From: Nocardioides faecalis
Lineage (GTDB): Bacteria; Actinomycetota; Actinomycetes; Propionibacteriales; Nocardioidaceae
Direction: 5' to 3'
Assembly (NCBI RefSeq): GCF_018388425.1
Contig: NZ_CP074406.1
Location: forward strand, 3,534,001-3,598,000
DNA length: 64,000 nucleotides
The stretch's first letter is position 1. The number at the start of each line of letters is the position of its first letter. The position numbers and the translations under genes are program-made. Below the pieces are notes generated by a model. It was not told the origin of the DNA. It saw only the letters and a program-made list of their open reading frames with translations, and ran no database searches. Shown one piece after another: positions 42,452 to 51,264 of the stretch.

Positions 42452-43480
42452 ATGGCGCGCATGGACGACATGCGTCCCGGCCTGGTGCGTCCGGTCCGGC
42501 TGGACTCCAGCGGCCGTACCGGCCCGACCCGCGGGCAGGCGCGCAACGCGTCTCGGTGGCGCCGCTCGAGCCACGGTCACTACGTGCCGGCGGACGTCGA
42601 CGCGACGCTGCCGGAGCAGCGGATCGTCGAGGCGGCCGCGGCCCTGCCCGACCGGTGCGCGATCACGGGGTGGGCAGCGCTGCGGTGGCTGGGCGGCAGC
42701 TGGTTCACCGGCGTCGGTGCGGACGGCCGGCCCCTGCCTGTGACACTGCTGATCAGCACGCACGACGTCCGACCCCAGCCCGGGATCGAGGTGTGCGGCG
42801 AGGGCGCCGGGCGGCACGACATCCTGCGGGTCCATGGTCTGGCGGTGACGTCGCCGGCGTGGTCGACCGCCTTCCTGATGCGCCGCGCCGCCTCGCCGCT
42901 GCAGGCCGTGGTCGACCTCGACATGACGGCGTACTCCGACCTCGTCTCGCTCGACGAGGTCGCGGCCGTCATCGCGCAGCAGTCCTCGTGGACCGGCGTG
43001 CCGCAGGCGCGGTGGGCGCTGGCCCGCGGGAGCGAGAACGCCTGGTCACCCATGGAGGTGCGCGCCCGCCTGGCCTGGACGACCCACGTCGAGGACGCCC
43101 GCCCCGAGGCCAACCGTCCCGTCTTCGACCTCGCGGGGCACCACCTCGGCACTCCTGACCTGCTGGAGCCGACGGCGGGCATCGCCGTCGAGTACGACGG
43201 ACTGGTGCACCTCGGTCGCGAGCAGCGGCGCGCCGACCGCACGCGCGACGAGGTCTTCGCCGCCCATGGCATCGAGCTGGTCCGCTGGCTCTCCGGCGAC
43301 GGCGTCGACGACTTCCTGCGCCGGCTCACCGCGGCCCACCGCGGCGCGGCGCTGCGCGACGGACCTCGGACCTGGACGACCGTTCCACCGCCATGGTGGA
43401 CGCCGACCACGACCGTCGCCGCCCGGCGGCAGCTGAGCGCGTCCCAGCGGGCCCGCCTCCTGCGCTACCGGACCGCCTGA
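42452..43480 (+). CDS. AbiEi-like / DUF559 (Vsr-type endonuclease fold) protein
   Basis: 342 residues in a family abundant in Nocardioides-type genomes. The N-terminal part (TGPTRGQARNASRWRRSSHGHYVPADVDATLPEQRIVEAAAALP) has the form of an AbiEi-like winged-helix/substrate domain; the C-terminal part (FDLAGHHLGTPDLLEPTAGIAVEYDG...RTRDEVFAAHGIELVRW) is DUF559, a PD-(D/E)xK nuclease-like fold, with Asp in TPDLLEP and Glu-Asp in AVEYDG; the expected Lys-like position is not clear. Nuclease activity is possible but unproven. Three in-frame ATGs (42452, 42461, 42470) exist and none has a good ribosome site. The gene is flanked on both sides by nearly identical hairpin repeats. Confidence 0.7.
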   Translation: MARMDDMRPGLVRPVRLDSSGRTGPTRGQARNASRWRRSSHGHYVPADVDATLPEQRIVEAAAALPDRCAITGWAALRWLGGSWFTGVGADGRPLPVTLLISTHDVRPQPGIEVCGEGAGRHDILRVHGLAVTSPAWSTAFLMRRAASPLQAVVDLDMTAYSDLVSLDEVAAVIAQQSSWTGVPQARWALARGSENAWSPMEVRARLAWTTHVEDARPEANRPVFDLAGHHLGTPDLLEPTAGIAVEYDGLVHLGREQRRADRTRDEVFAAHGIELVRWLSGDGVDDFLRRLTAAHRGAALRDGPRTWTTVPPPWWTPTTTVAARRQLSASQRARLLRYRTA

Positions 43481-43529
43481 CCACACCTGTCGCCCGCGGA
43501 GGCCCCGGCAGCTCGACGTACCGGCCGCC

Positions 43530-43596
43530 GGGATAGTCCCTGACGAAAAGCACCATTCGGCACCCGTATCCGGTGCTTTTCGTCAGGGACTATCCC
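43530..43596. repeat. Large hairpin repeat, right of the DUF559 gene
   Basis: Perfect 25-bp arms beginning GGGATAGTCCCTGACGAAAAG at 43530-43554 and its complement at 43572-43596, loop of 17 bases. The core TAGTCCCTGACGAAAAG matches the hairpin at 42293-42355, while the flanks and loops differ. Short GGAGAGGAGC copies follow at 43603-43632. Confidence 0.93.
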
Positions 43597-43648
43597 GATG
43601 GAGGAGCGGAGAGGAGCGGAGAGGAGCGGAGACGAGGGGCGCGGAGGG

Positions 43649-44152
43649 TCAGGCGGGGAAGTCGCCGGCAGCGCGGCGCAGCCGGCGGAGCAGCTCGTAG
43701 GCGTCGCCCTGCTGGCGCTCGGTGAGGCCGGTGATGGCGAAGTCGATGGCGGTGACGGCGTCGGTGGCGGCCTTGACGGTCACCTGGCCCTCCGCGGTGA
43801 GCCGGGCGAGCGTACGACGCCGGTCGGACTCGTCGGCGACCCGCTCGACGTACCCCTGGGCCTCGAGCCGGTCGATGGCGCTGGTGACGGAGGTGGGGTG
43901 CACCATCAGCCGCTCGCCGATCTTGCTCAGCGGCAGCATCCCGCTGCGGCTGAAGTGCAGCAGCACGAGCACCTCGTAGCGGGAGAAGGTCAGCCCGAAG
44001 GGCTTCAGCGCACCGTCGAGGGCGCTGATCATCAGCTGCTGCACGCGCATCACCGAGGTCGCCAGCCGCATCGCCGTGGCGTCGCCGAAGTGCTCCTCCC
44101 ACAGGTCGCCGGCTCGATCGATGGGATCGAAGGGCAGGCGCGGCTGGGACAT
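43649..44152 (-). CDS. MarR family transcriptional regulator
   Basis: 167-residue winged-helix repressor. The recognition region is PLSKIGERLMVHPTSVTSAIDRLEAQGYVERVADESDRRRTLARLTAEG, with the conserved DxR wing (DESDRRR). Diverges from icmF with 131 bp between the two starts, which hold two palindromes with the same GGACRTCC core. It most likely represses icmF and itself until an acyl-CoA or similar ligand binds; the matching site upstream of the hydroxyacyl-CoA dehydrogenase gene extends its predicted regulon. Confidence 0.88.
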   Translation of the reverse strand: MSQPRLPFDPIDRAGDLWEEHFGDATAMRLATSVMRVQQLMISALDGALKPFGLTFSRYEVLVLLHFSRSGMLPLSKIGERLMVHPTSVTSAIDRLEAQGYVERVADESDRRRTLARLTAEGQVTVKAATDAVTAIDFAITGLTERQQGDAYELLRRLRRAAGDFPA

Positions 44153-44210
44153 GGGGTGACCTTAGGGGGATCGACGGGTGCGGCGTGCGGCATGCCGACT
44201 TTTCCGGATT

Positions 44211-44226
44211 GCTAGGACGTCCTAGC
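44211..44226. promoter_or_regulatory. MarR operator 1, perfect palindrome
   Basis: GCTAGGACGTCCTAGC is a perfect 16-bp palindrome in the MarR-icmF intergenic region, 58 bp before the icmF ATG and 59 bp from the MarR start. Likely autoregulatory site. Confidence 0.75.
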
Positions 44227-44231
44227 ATTTG

Positions 44232-44251
44232 ATAGTTGGACATCCTACTAT
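44232..44251. promoter_or_regulatory. MarR operator 2
   Basis: ATAGTTGGACATCCTACTAT is an inverted repeat with a single mismatched pair and core GGACATCC, centred 23 bp (about two helical turns) from operator 1, so two repressor dimers could sit on the same face of the DNA over the icmF promoter. Confidence 0.7.
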
Positions 44252-44283
44252 CGGAGGTCCACAGACTCTGGAGGAAGCACAGC

Positions 44284-47200
44284 ATGTCCGACGACTCCCT
44301 GCACGTCCCGACGAACCCGGTCCGCCTGGTCACCGCCTCGAGCCTGTTCGACGGCCACGACGCCTCGATCAACATCATGCGCCGGATCTTCCAGAGCCAG
44401 GGCTGCGAGGTCGTCCACCTGGGCCACAACCGCTCGGTGGCCGAGGTCGTCGAGGCCGCGATCGAGGAGGACGTCCAGGGCATCGCGGTGTCGTCGTACC
44501 AGGGCGGGCACGTGGAGTACTTCGAGTACCTCACCCAGCTCCTCGCCGAGCGCGGGGCGGGCCACATCCGCGTCGTCGGCGGCGGTGGCGGCGTCATCGT
44601 GCACGAGGAGATCGACCGGCTGCGCGCCTCGGGCGTCACCATCTTCTCCCCCGAGGACGGTCAGCGCCTCGGCCTGCCCGGCATGGTCAACACGGTCGTC
44701 AAGGACTGCGACACCGACCTGTGGGAGGTCGGCGCCGTCACCGCGGAGCAGGTCCTGTCCGGCGACCGCGGCGCGCTGGCCCGCGCCGTCACCGGCGCCG
44801 AGCTCGGCCGCCTCGACGACGACATGATGGCTCGGGTGCGCTCGGCCGCCGCGGAGCGGCACGTGCCTGTGCTCGGCATCACCGGCACCGGCGGCTCCGG
44901 CAAGTCCAGCCTCACCGACGAGCTGGTCCGCCGGCTGCGCGTCGACCAGCAGGACAAGGTCCGCGTCGCGGTGGTCGCGGTGGACCCGACCCGTCGCAAG
45001 GGCGGCGGCGCGCTGCTCGGCGACCGGATCCGCGCCAACAGCCTCGACCTCACCGGCCTGGACCGCGACCGCGTCTACTTCCGCAGCCTCGCCACCCGCG
45101 GGGCGCACGAGGTGCCCGAGCACCTCATCGACGTGATCGACGTGATCAAGGCGGCCGGCTTCGACCTGGTCATCGTGGAGACCCCCGGCATCGGCCAGGG
45201 CGACGCCGCGATCGTGCCCTTCGTCGACACCTCCCTCTACGTGATGACGCCGGAGTTCGGCGCCGCCTCGCAGCTGGAGAAGATCGACATGCTCGACTTC
45301 GCCGACGCCGTGGCGATCAACAAGTTCGAGCGGCGCGGTGCCGCCGACGCGCTGCGCGACGTGGGCCGCCAGATGGTCCGCAACCGCGAGGCGTTCGGCT
45401 CCCAGCCCGCCGACATGCCGGTCTTCGGCACCTCCGCGGCCACCTTCGACGACGACGGCGTCACCGCGCTCTACCAGTTCCTGCGCGGCCTGCTCGCCGA
45501 CAAGGGCCTGCCTGTCGCCGAGGGGCTGCTGCCGGTCGTGGAGACCAAGCACTCCACCCGCATCGCCCAGGTGCTGCCCGCCGACCGCACCCGCTACCTC
45601 GCCGAGATCACCGAGACGATCCGCGGCTACCACGCCGAGACCGAGGAGCTCGTCGCCAAGGTGCGCCGCGCCCAGCGGTTCTCCGCGGTGGCCACCGAGC
45701 TCAGCGAGATCGAGGACCTCGCCGCTGCCGCCGCGCGCGCCAACGACGACCTGCCGCTGGACGTGCGCGACCAGCTCGCCGCGTGGGGCGACGTCGTCGC
45801 GTCGTACGACGAGGACACCGCCACCAACGGCCGCGAGTCGCTCTCCGGCAACCGCATCCCCCGGGTCGCCGTGCCGCGCTTCGACGACCAGGGCGAGCTC
45901 GTCCGGTTCTGGCGCCGCGAGAACCTGCCCGGCCGGTTCCCCTTCACCGCCGGCGTCTTCCCGTTCAAGCGCGCCGACGAGGACCCGGCCCGGATGTTCG
46001 CCGGCGAGGGCGACCCGTTCCGCACCAACAAGCGGTTCAAGCTGCTCTCCGAGGGCCAGCCGGCCACCCGTCTGTCGACCGCGTTCGACTCGGTCACCCT
46101 GTACGGCCGCGATCCCGACGAGCGCCCCGACATCTACGGCAAGATCGGCACCTCGGGCGTCTCCGTGGCGACGCTGGAGGACATGAAGGCCCTCTACGAC
46201 GGCTTCGACCTGCTCTCCCCGACCACGTCGGTGTCGATGACCATCAACGGCCCCGCCCCGACCGTGCTGGCCTTCTACCTCAACACGGTGATGGACCAGG
46301 CCCGCGAGCGCGGGATCGACCCCTACGAGGCGATCAAGACCGTGCGCGGCACGGTGCAGGCCGACATCCTCAAGGAGGACCAGGGCCAGAACACCTGCCT
46401 GTTCTCCACGGAGTTCTCGCTGCGCTGCATGGCCGACATCCAGGAGTGGTTCATCGCCCAGCAGGTGCGCAACTTCTACTCGGTGTCGATCTCGGGCTAC
46501 CACATCGCCGAGGCCGGGGCGAACCCGATCAGCCAGCTCGCATTCACCCTCGCCAACGGGTTCACCTACGTCGAGTCGTACCTGGCCCGCGGCATGGACA
46601 TCGACGACTTCGCACCGAACCTGTCCTTCTTCTTCTCCAACGGCATGGACCCCGAGTACTCGGTCATCGGCCGCGTCGCCCGCCGCATCTGGGCGGTCGC
46701 GATGAAGAACAAGTACGGCGGCAACGAGCGCTCGCAGAAGCTGAAGTACCACGTGCAGACGTCGGGTCGCTCGCTGCACGCACAGGAGATGGACTTCAAC
46801 GACATCCGCACCACCCTGCAGGCGCTGATCGCGATCTACGACAACGCCAACTCGCTGCACACCAACGCCTACGACGAGGCGGTCACCACGCCGTCGGCGG
46901 AGTCGGTGCGCCGGGCCCTGGCGATCCAGCTGATCATCAACCGGGAGTGGGGCCTGGCGATGAACGAGAACCCGATGCAGGGCTCCTACGTCATCGACCA
47001 GCTCACCGACCTGGTCGAGGAGGCCGTGCTGGCCGAGTTCGACCGGATCTCCGAGCGCGGCGGCGTGCTGGGGGCGATGGAGACCGGCTACCAGCGCGGC
47101 CGGATCCAGGACGAGTCGATGCTGTATGAGCACAAGAAGCACGACGGCTCGCTGCCGATCATCGGCGTCAACACCTTCCGCAAGCCGGACGCCGGCGACG

Positions 47201-47448
47201 GCACGCCGGACGAGATCGAGCTGGCGCGCGCCACCACCGAGGAGAAGGACTCCCAGCTGGCCCGGGTGCGCGACTTCCAGGCCCGCCACGCCGGCGAGGC
47301 GGCCGAGGCGATCGCGCGGCTCAAGCAGGCCGCCACCAGCGACGAGAACGTCTTCGCGGTGCTGATGGACGCCGCGCGGGTCTGCTCGCTGGGCCAGATC
47401 ACCGAGGCGTTCTTCGAGGTCGGCGGCCAGTACCGGCGCAACGTCTGA
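44284..47448 (+). CDS. icmF: Fused isobutyryl-CoA mutase (IcmF)
   Basis: Adenosylcobalamin enzyme of 1054 residues that interconverts isobutyryl-CoA and n-butyryl-CoA. It is a natural fusion: cobalamin-binding domain (residues 1-140, with the DGHDAS form of the DxHxxG motif that ligates cobalt), a MeaB-like GTPase chaperone ([17 protein letters not shown] near 205, [23 protein letters not shown]), and the mutase barrel (about 540-1054, [52 protein letters not shown]). The mixture of these three is what separates IcmF from methylmalonyl-CoA mutase. ATG at 44284 follows GGAGGAAG; a TTG at 44236 overlaps the operator. It takes the isobutyryl-CoA made by BCKDH into butyryl-CoA oxidation. Regulated by the divergent MarR gene. 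Confidence 0.95.
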   Translation: MSDDSLHVPTNPVRLVTASSLFDGHDASINIMRRIFQSQGCEVVHLGHNRSVAEVVEAAIEEDVQGIAVSSYQGGHVEYFEYLTQLLAERGAGHIRVVGGGGGVIVHEEIDRLRASGVTIFSPEDGQRLGLPGMVNTVVKDCDTDLWEVGAVTAEQVLSGDRGALARAVTGAELGRLDDDMMARVRSAAAERHVPVLGITGTGGSGKSSLTDELVRRLRVDQQDKVRVAVVAVDPTRRKGGGALLGDRIRANSLDLTGLDRDRVYFRSLATRGAHEVPEHLIDVIDVIKAAGFDLVIVETPGIGQGDAAIVPFVDTSLYVMTPEFGAASQLEKIDMLDFADAVAINKFERRGAADALRDVGRQMVRNREAFGSQPADMPVFGTSAATFDDDGVTALYQFLRGLLADKGLPVAEGLLPVVETKHSTRIAQVLPADRTRYLAEITETIRGYHAETEELVAKVRRAQRFSAVATELSEIEDLAAAAARANDDLPLDVRDQLAAWGDVVASYDEDTATNGRESLSGNRIPRVAVPRFDDQGELVRFWRRENLPGRFPFTAGVFPFKRADEDPARMFAGEGDPFRTNKRFKLLSEGQPATRLSTAFDSVTLYGRDPDERPDIYGKIGTSGVSVATLEDMKALYDGFDLLSPTTSVSMTINGPAPTVLAFYLNTVMDQARERGIDPYEAIKTVRGTVQADILKEDQGQNTCLFSTEFSLRCMADIQEWFIAQQVRNFYSVSISGYHIAEAGANPISQLAFTLANGFTYVESYLARGMDIDDFAPNLSFFFSNGMDPEYSVIGRVARRIWAVAMKNKYGGNERSQKLKYHVQTSGRSLHAQEMDFNDIRTTLQALIAIYDNANSLHTNAYDEAVTTPSAESVRRALAIQLIINREWGLAMNENPMQGSYVIDQLTDLVEEAVLAEFDRISERGGVLGAMETGYQRGRIQDESMLYEHKKHDGSLPIIGVNTFRKPDAGDGTPDEIELARATTEEKDSQLARVRDFQARHAGEAAEAIARLKQAATSDENVFAVLMDAARVCSLGQITEAFFEVGGQYRRNV

Positions 47449-47465
47449 GCGAGGCCGAGAACGCC

Positions 47466-47503
47466 ACGAGGCCGGCATCCACGCGCGTGGATGCCGGCCT
47501 CGT
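47466..47503 (+). terminator. Hairpin terminator after icmF
   Basis: A perfect 19-bp self-complementary inverted repeat (ACGAGGCCGGCATCCACGC and its complement, no unpaired loop bases in principle) begins 17 bp after the icmF stop codon. Strong intrinsic-type hairpin without a T tract; also faces the MFS gene. Confidence 0.9.
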
Positions 47504-47561
47504 CGTCCTGGCGTCGAGCCGCACCGGTAGGCGTCCCGCAGGCAGGCCCCGCAGCGGGGGC

Positions 47562-48848
47562 TCACCCGACGAGGTGGGGCGCCTCCGCCGGCACGGGGCC
47601 CTCGGGGCCCTCGGCGCCCGGGGCGTCGGGCACCCCCAGGGCGGCGTTGACCAGGCCGGCCGCGAACACGATCCCGGCGGCGGCGACGGGCAGCAGCAGC
47701 GCAGTGGACGCGCCGTACGACTCCGCGACGGTCCCCGTCACCACGGAGGCGATCGACTGCCCGACGATGATGGCGGAGCCGAGGCTCGTCATCACCGTCG
47801 CGGCACGCCCGCGCGGGCTGCGCGTGGAGCCGAGGCTGTAGAGCGTGACCAGCGTCGGCCCGATGCCCAGTCCGAGCAGCGCCAGCACGACGCACATCGC
47901 CGCGACCGAGCCGACCAGCCCGAGCGCGGCGGTGCCGAGCACCATCACCCCGGCGAAGACGAGCCACCGGGCACGCAGCGTGAACCACGCGGGGAAGAGC
48001 GCCATGCTCAGCGCCAGGGCCGCGGATCCGATCCCCATGAAGCCGTAGACCAGCCCGGCGCTCGCGGCCTCGCCGCGAGCGTCCATGAACGCGGTGAGCG
48101 AGGTGAGCATGGCCCCGAAGAACAACCCGACACCCAACGTGCCGACGACGACCGTGACCAGCGCCGGCGCGAGCAGGTCGCGCGCCGGCCCGGGGCGCTC
48201 CCTGCTCGCGTGCGCGGTGTGCGCGGCGCGGGCGGTGGGGTGCAGGGCGAAGGCGGTGACGAAGACCGCGGTGAGGACCGCGGCGGCGACGACGGGCGCC
48301 CACGGGTCGAAGAAGGTGCCGATCACTCCGACGGCGAAGGGCCCCACGATGAAGACCACCTCGTCCGCGGCGGACTCGTAGGCCATCGTGGAGTTGAAGG
48401 TGCGCGAGCGGCGCTCCGGCGCGATCCGCATCGCGATCAGCTGCACCAGCCGGGTGCGCGACATGGGCGCCACCTGGGGCGCCGAGGCGCCGATCACGAA
48501 CGCGACCGCCAGCACCGCGACGTCCGGCAGCGAGCTGTAGGCGACGGCCGCCATCACTCCCAGCGCGGAGGCGGAGACCGCCCCGCTGGCGAGCAGCACG
48601 CGCCGCTGGCCGAAGCGGTCCGCCGCAGCGCCCAGCAGCGGGCCGACGCAGGCGGAGCCGAGCCCGACCACGGCGGAGCTGAGGCCGCCGAAAGCCAGGG
48701 AGCCGCGGCTGGCGACGACGAGGCTGAGCACGCCGACGACCATCATCGCGAAGGGCAGCCGCGCCACGAGCGCGATCGGGAAGTACGTCGCTCCCGTCGC
48801 GCGCAGCAACGACGGGGCGGGATCCTGCTGAGTGTTCTGGGGGTTCAT
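47562..48848 (-). CDS. MFS transporter
   Basis: 428-residue major facilitator with about twelve membrane segments. The motif between helices 2 and 3 is AADRFGQRRVLLASG, a form of the MFS signature A motif. The remaining regions (TRLVQLIAMRIAPERRSRTFNSTMAYESAADEVVFIVGPFAVG) recall the actinobacterial drug/sugar efflux MFS branch. Substrate unknown. The start is ATG at 48848; the C-terminal tail is Glu/Pro/Gly-rich. It faces icmF end-to-end, with the icmF terminator between, and diverges from the hot-dog protein gene. Confidence 0.88.
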   Translation of the reverse strand: MNPQNTQQDPAPSLLRATGATYFPIALVARLPFAMMVVGVLSLVVASRGSLAFGGLSSAVVGLGSACVGPLLGAAADRFGQRRVLLASGAVSASALGVMAAVAYSSLPDVAVLAVAFVIGASAPQVAPMSRTRLVQLIAMRIAPERRSRTFNSTMAYESAADEVVFIVGPFAVGVIGTFFDPWAPVVAAAVLTAVFVTAFALHPTARAAHTAHASRERPGPARDLLAPALVTVVVGTLGVGLFFGAMLTSLTAFMDARGEAASAGLVYGFMGIGSAALALSMALFPAWFTLRARWLVFAGVMVLGTAALGLVGSVAAMCVVLALLGLGIGPTLVTLYSLGSTRSPRGRAATVMTSLGSAIIVGQSIASVVTGTVAESYGASTALLLPVAAAGIVFAAGLVNAALGVPDAPGAEGPEGPVPAEAPHLVG

Positions 48849-48994
48849 CTCCGGGCTACCTCACATCGACGACAGTGCCGCCTTGGACCGTCGGTGGGCC
48901 GACGCGAGGTTGTTACACCAGGGTTGTGACGGCTTCGATGGTAGGTCGCGGCGAGCCGTGTCCCCAAACGCCGGACCCGAGTAACCTGCGCCAC

Positions 48995-49492
48995 ATGAGC
49001 GCCCAGCCCTCCTACCAGCAACTAGTCGATCTTCCCGCGTGGGCGGTGCAGCCGGTGCCGATGGCCTTCGAGGACAGCAACGGCTTCCTCAACGTGCGCC
49101 ACTACCTCGGGATCGGCAGCGAGGGGCTGGACGAGTCGCTCGTCGACGTGGGGATCCTGCCGAACTGGCCGCGCAGTGAGGGCCTGGCGTGCCTGTCCGC
49201 CGAGCACCACGTCACCTACTTCCACGAGCTGCGCACCGGGGACCAGCTCTCGGTCCGGGTGCTGCTGCTGGGCCGCGCCGAGCGTGCGGCACACGCCCTG
49301 GTCTACGTCCTCGACGGCACCCGCGAGCGCCTGGCGTGCACGTTCGAGGAGATCTTCTTGTGCGTCGATGTCGCCGAGCGGCGCGCCGTGCCGTGGCCCG
49401 AGGACGTCGCCACCCGCCTCGACGCCCGCATCGCCGAGCACGCCGCGCTCGGCTGGCAGCCCGTGACGTCGGGGAGCCTCTCCCTGCGCTGA
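48995..49492 (+). CDS. Hot-dog-fold thioesterase-like protein
   Basis: 165 residues. VPMAFEDSNGFLNVRHYLGIGSEGLDESL is the helix-containing first part of 4-hydroxybenzoyl-CoA thioesterase-type hot-dog domains, and EHHVTYFHELRTGDQLSVRVLLLGRAERAAHALVYVL is the following strand pair. The Asp/Asn catalytic position (D of EDSNGFLNV) is present. It likely hydrolyses an acyl-CoA, in keeping with the acyl-CoA character of the region. Start ATG at 48995, 146 bp from the MFS start; an earlier ATG at 48875 would overlap the promoter. Confidence 0.75.
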   Translation: MSAQPSYQQLVDLPAWAVQPVPMAFEDSNGFLNVRHYLGIGSEGLDESLVDVGILPNWPRSEGLACLSAEHHVTYFHELRTGDQLSVRVLLLGRAERAAHALVYVLDGTRERLACTFEEIFLCVDVAERRAVPWPEDVATRLDARIAEHAALGWQPVTSGSLSLR

Positions 49493-49536
49493 CCCGCGGG
49501 CCGCCGACGGTTGGGCGGCTGGCTACCGTGGCCGCC

Positions 49537-50286
49537 ATGGCAGTGGTGCACGACGACCTCGGCGATCCCCTCGACCTCGCCCGGCCGGCCACCCGGATCG
49601 TCTCCCTCGTGCCCTCGATCACCGAGGCGCTGGCCACCGATGTCCCTGAGCGGCTCGTCGGCGCCACCCAGTGGTGCACGCACCCGGCGGACCTCGACGT
49701 GCCGCGGGTCCGCGGCACCAAGAACCCCGACCTCGACGCGGTGCGCGCCCTGGCCCCCGACGTGGTGGTGGCCAACAAGGAGGAGAACCGCGAGCTCGAC
49801 GTACGACGGCTGCGCGAGGCCGGGGTGCCGGTCTGGGTCACCGACATCGAGACCGTCGGCGGCGCGCTGGACTCCCTGGAGCGGTTCTACGCCACCGTCC
49901 TCGGCCTCGAGCCGACCGAGTGGCTGCGCACGGCGCGGGCCTGCTGGGGCATGCCGATGCCGCCGGGGCGCGGCCGGGTCGCCGTACCGATCTGGCGGGA
50001 CCCGTGGATGGTCGTCGGCCCGCGCACCTACACCGGTGACCTGCTGCGCCTGCTGGGTTGGCAGAACACCTACGACAGCGGCGAGGACCGCTACCCGCGA
50101 GTGCCGCTGGACGAGATCGACCGCGACGACCTCGACCTGGTCCTGCTGCCCGACGAGCCCTACGTGTTCACCGCCGAGGACGGTCCGGAGGCCTTCCGCA
50201 AGGTGCCCACCCGGCTCGTCTCCGGCCGGCTGCTCACCTGGTACGGGCCGGCGATGGTGCAGGCGCACCACGAGCTGTCCCCCTGA
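49537..50286 (+). CDS. Cytoplasmic helical-backbone metal receptor-like protein (BtuF/FepB fold)
   Basis: 249 residues with the two-lobe fold of cobalamin and ferric-siderophore binding proteins: RIVSLVPSITEALATDVPERLVGATQWCTHPADLDVPRVRGTKNPDLDAVRALAPDVVVANKEENRELDVRRLREAGVPVWV. It has no signal peptide or lipobox, so it probably stays in the cytoplasm, unlike true ABC receptors. Such cytoplasmic members are common in actinobacteria near vitamin B12 or iron genes; IcmF, a B12 enzyme, lies 2 kb away. The ATG at 49537 gives the usual family N-terminus. Confidence 0.8.
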   Translation: MAVVHDDLGDPLDLARPATRIVSLVPSITEALATDVPERLVGATQWCTHPADLDVPRVRGTKNPDLDAVRALAPDVVVANKEENRELDVRRLREAGVPVWVTDIETVGGALDSLERFYATVLGLEPTEWLRTARACWGMPMPPGRGRVAVPIWRDPWMVVGPRTYTGDLLRLLGWQNTYDSGEDRYPRVPLDEIDRDDLDLVLLPDEPYVFTAEDGPEAFRKVPTRLVSGRLLTWYGPAMVQAHHELSP

Positions 50287-50307
50287 GCCCGGGCCCGAGG
50301 CCCGGGC
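50287..50307. terminator. Hairpin between converging genes
   Basis: GCCCGGGCC-CGA-GGCCCGGGC, a perfect 9-bp stem with a 3-base loop starting on the base after the stop codon of the metal-receptor-like gene. Serves as a terminator for that gene and possibly for the NTF2-fold gene converging from 50328. Confidence 0.7.
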
Positions 50308-50327
50308 CGGACCGACCCCCGGCGCGC

Positions 50328-50801
50328 TCAGACGTGCGTGTGGGCGCCGGGACCGCTGACCTTGATGCCTGCCGGGTCGTCGAGGCTCCAGGTGAGCTCG
50401 TAGGTGCGCCGGTAGCCGGTGTGCTGGATCCGCCAGCCCTGCTCCGTGCGCACGTAGCGGTCGGTGTAGATCGCGCCGCCCTCGAGGGCGAAGCGGAACT
50501 CGTCGACGATGACCTTGTCGTGCAGGTACCACTGCGCCGAGGCGCGGTCGGGTGCCTCGGCGTCGACGTCGATCTCGGGGTGGTGCACGTGGTGCATCGT
50601 GAGCACGCCGGGCCCCATGTTGGTGCGCATGTAGTCGACCAGGGCGGCCGGGTCCTCGAAGGCCAGGCCGTTGTAGTCGGCGGTCGCGTCCGGGGCGAAG
50701 CAGTCGGCGAACTCGTCCCACTGCTTCGTGTCCAGGGTGCGCAGGTAGCGGTACTTGAGGCGGCTGATCGCGGTGATGTCGTCGAGCGGTGAGGGAGTCA
50801 T
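50328..50801 (-). CDS. NTF2/SnoaL-fold protein
   Basis: 157 residues of the SnoaL_4/SnoaL-like type: DDITAISRLKYRYLRTLDTKQWDEFADCFAPDATADYNGLAF opens the cone fold, then PALVDYMRTNMGPGVLTMHHVHHPEIDVD and EGGAIYTDRYVRTEQGWRIQHTGYRRTYELTWS. This arrangement with HHVHHP resembles aromatic-ring dioxygenase small-subunit-like and scytalone dehydratase-like proteins; the reaction is not predictable. Not preceded by a KstR-type box. ATG at 50801. Confidence 0.83.
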   Translation of the reverse strand: MTPSPLDDITAISRLKYRYLRTLDTKQWDEFADCFAPDATADYNGLAFEDPAALVDYMRTNMGPGVLTMHHVHHPEIDVDAEAPDRASAQWYLHDKVIVDEFRFALEGGAIYTDRYVRTEQGWRIQHTGYRRTYELTWSLDDPAGIKVSGPGAHTHV

Positions 50802-50895
50802 GGTCGCCGACTGTAACGGCGATCACACGCGGTGACACCCGTCGTTAACCCTGAGGGCCCGCAGGCGGAAACCTCGCGCGCGCACCCTGGCCAGC

Positions 50896-51123
50896 ATGAC
50901 CACCTCGACGACCCCCGTCGTGCCCGGCTCCACGGCCCGTCACCCGGAGCCCGTCGGCACCCGCCACCGCACCGAGGACGCCGTCGCGCGCGCAGCCCGC
51001 CGTGACGCCCTGCGCGACCGTCACGCCCAGCGCCTGCTGCGGCTGATGGCCGAGCGCAGCGACCTGCGCGGCGTGCACCCGCTCGCCGACTTCGTCGACG
51101 ACGCGGTGCGCTGGTCGGCCTGA
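50896..51123 (+). CDS. Small Arg-rich protein of unknown function
   Basis: 75 residues, ATG at 50896. The N-terminal half is Thr/Pro/His-rich and the C-terminal half is an amphipathic, strongly basic helix (VARAARRDALRDRHAQRLLRLMAERSDLRG). It may bind DNA or a protein partner, but no motif identifies it. It precedes the 12-bp repeat region. Confidence 0.5.
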   Translation: MTTSTTPVVPGSTARHPEPVGTRHRTEDAVARAARRDALRDRHAQRLLRLMAERSDLRGVHPLADFVDDAVRWSA

Positions 51124-51150
51124 GCCCCGGCGACCTCCCCTCGGGACCTT

Positions 51151-51240
51151 CCCGGGGGTCCGCCCGGGGGTCCGCCCGGGGTCCGCCCGGGGGTCCGCCC
51201 GGGGGTCCGCCCGGGGGTCCGCCCGGGGGTCCGCCCGGGG
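51151..51240. repeat. Tandem 12-bp GC repeats upstream of the VapB-like gene
   Basis: CCCGGGGGTCCG repeated seven times from 51151 to 51233, with one unit one G short (51175-51185), followed by a partial eighth unit to 51240. Each unit contains CCCGGG, so single strands can pair with neighbours. It ends 25 bp before the GTG start of the next gene and so lies in its promoter or leader. Confidence 0.9.
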
Positions 51241-51264
51241 CGTCGGGCCGTAGAGTGGGCAGTC

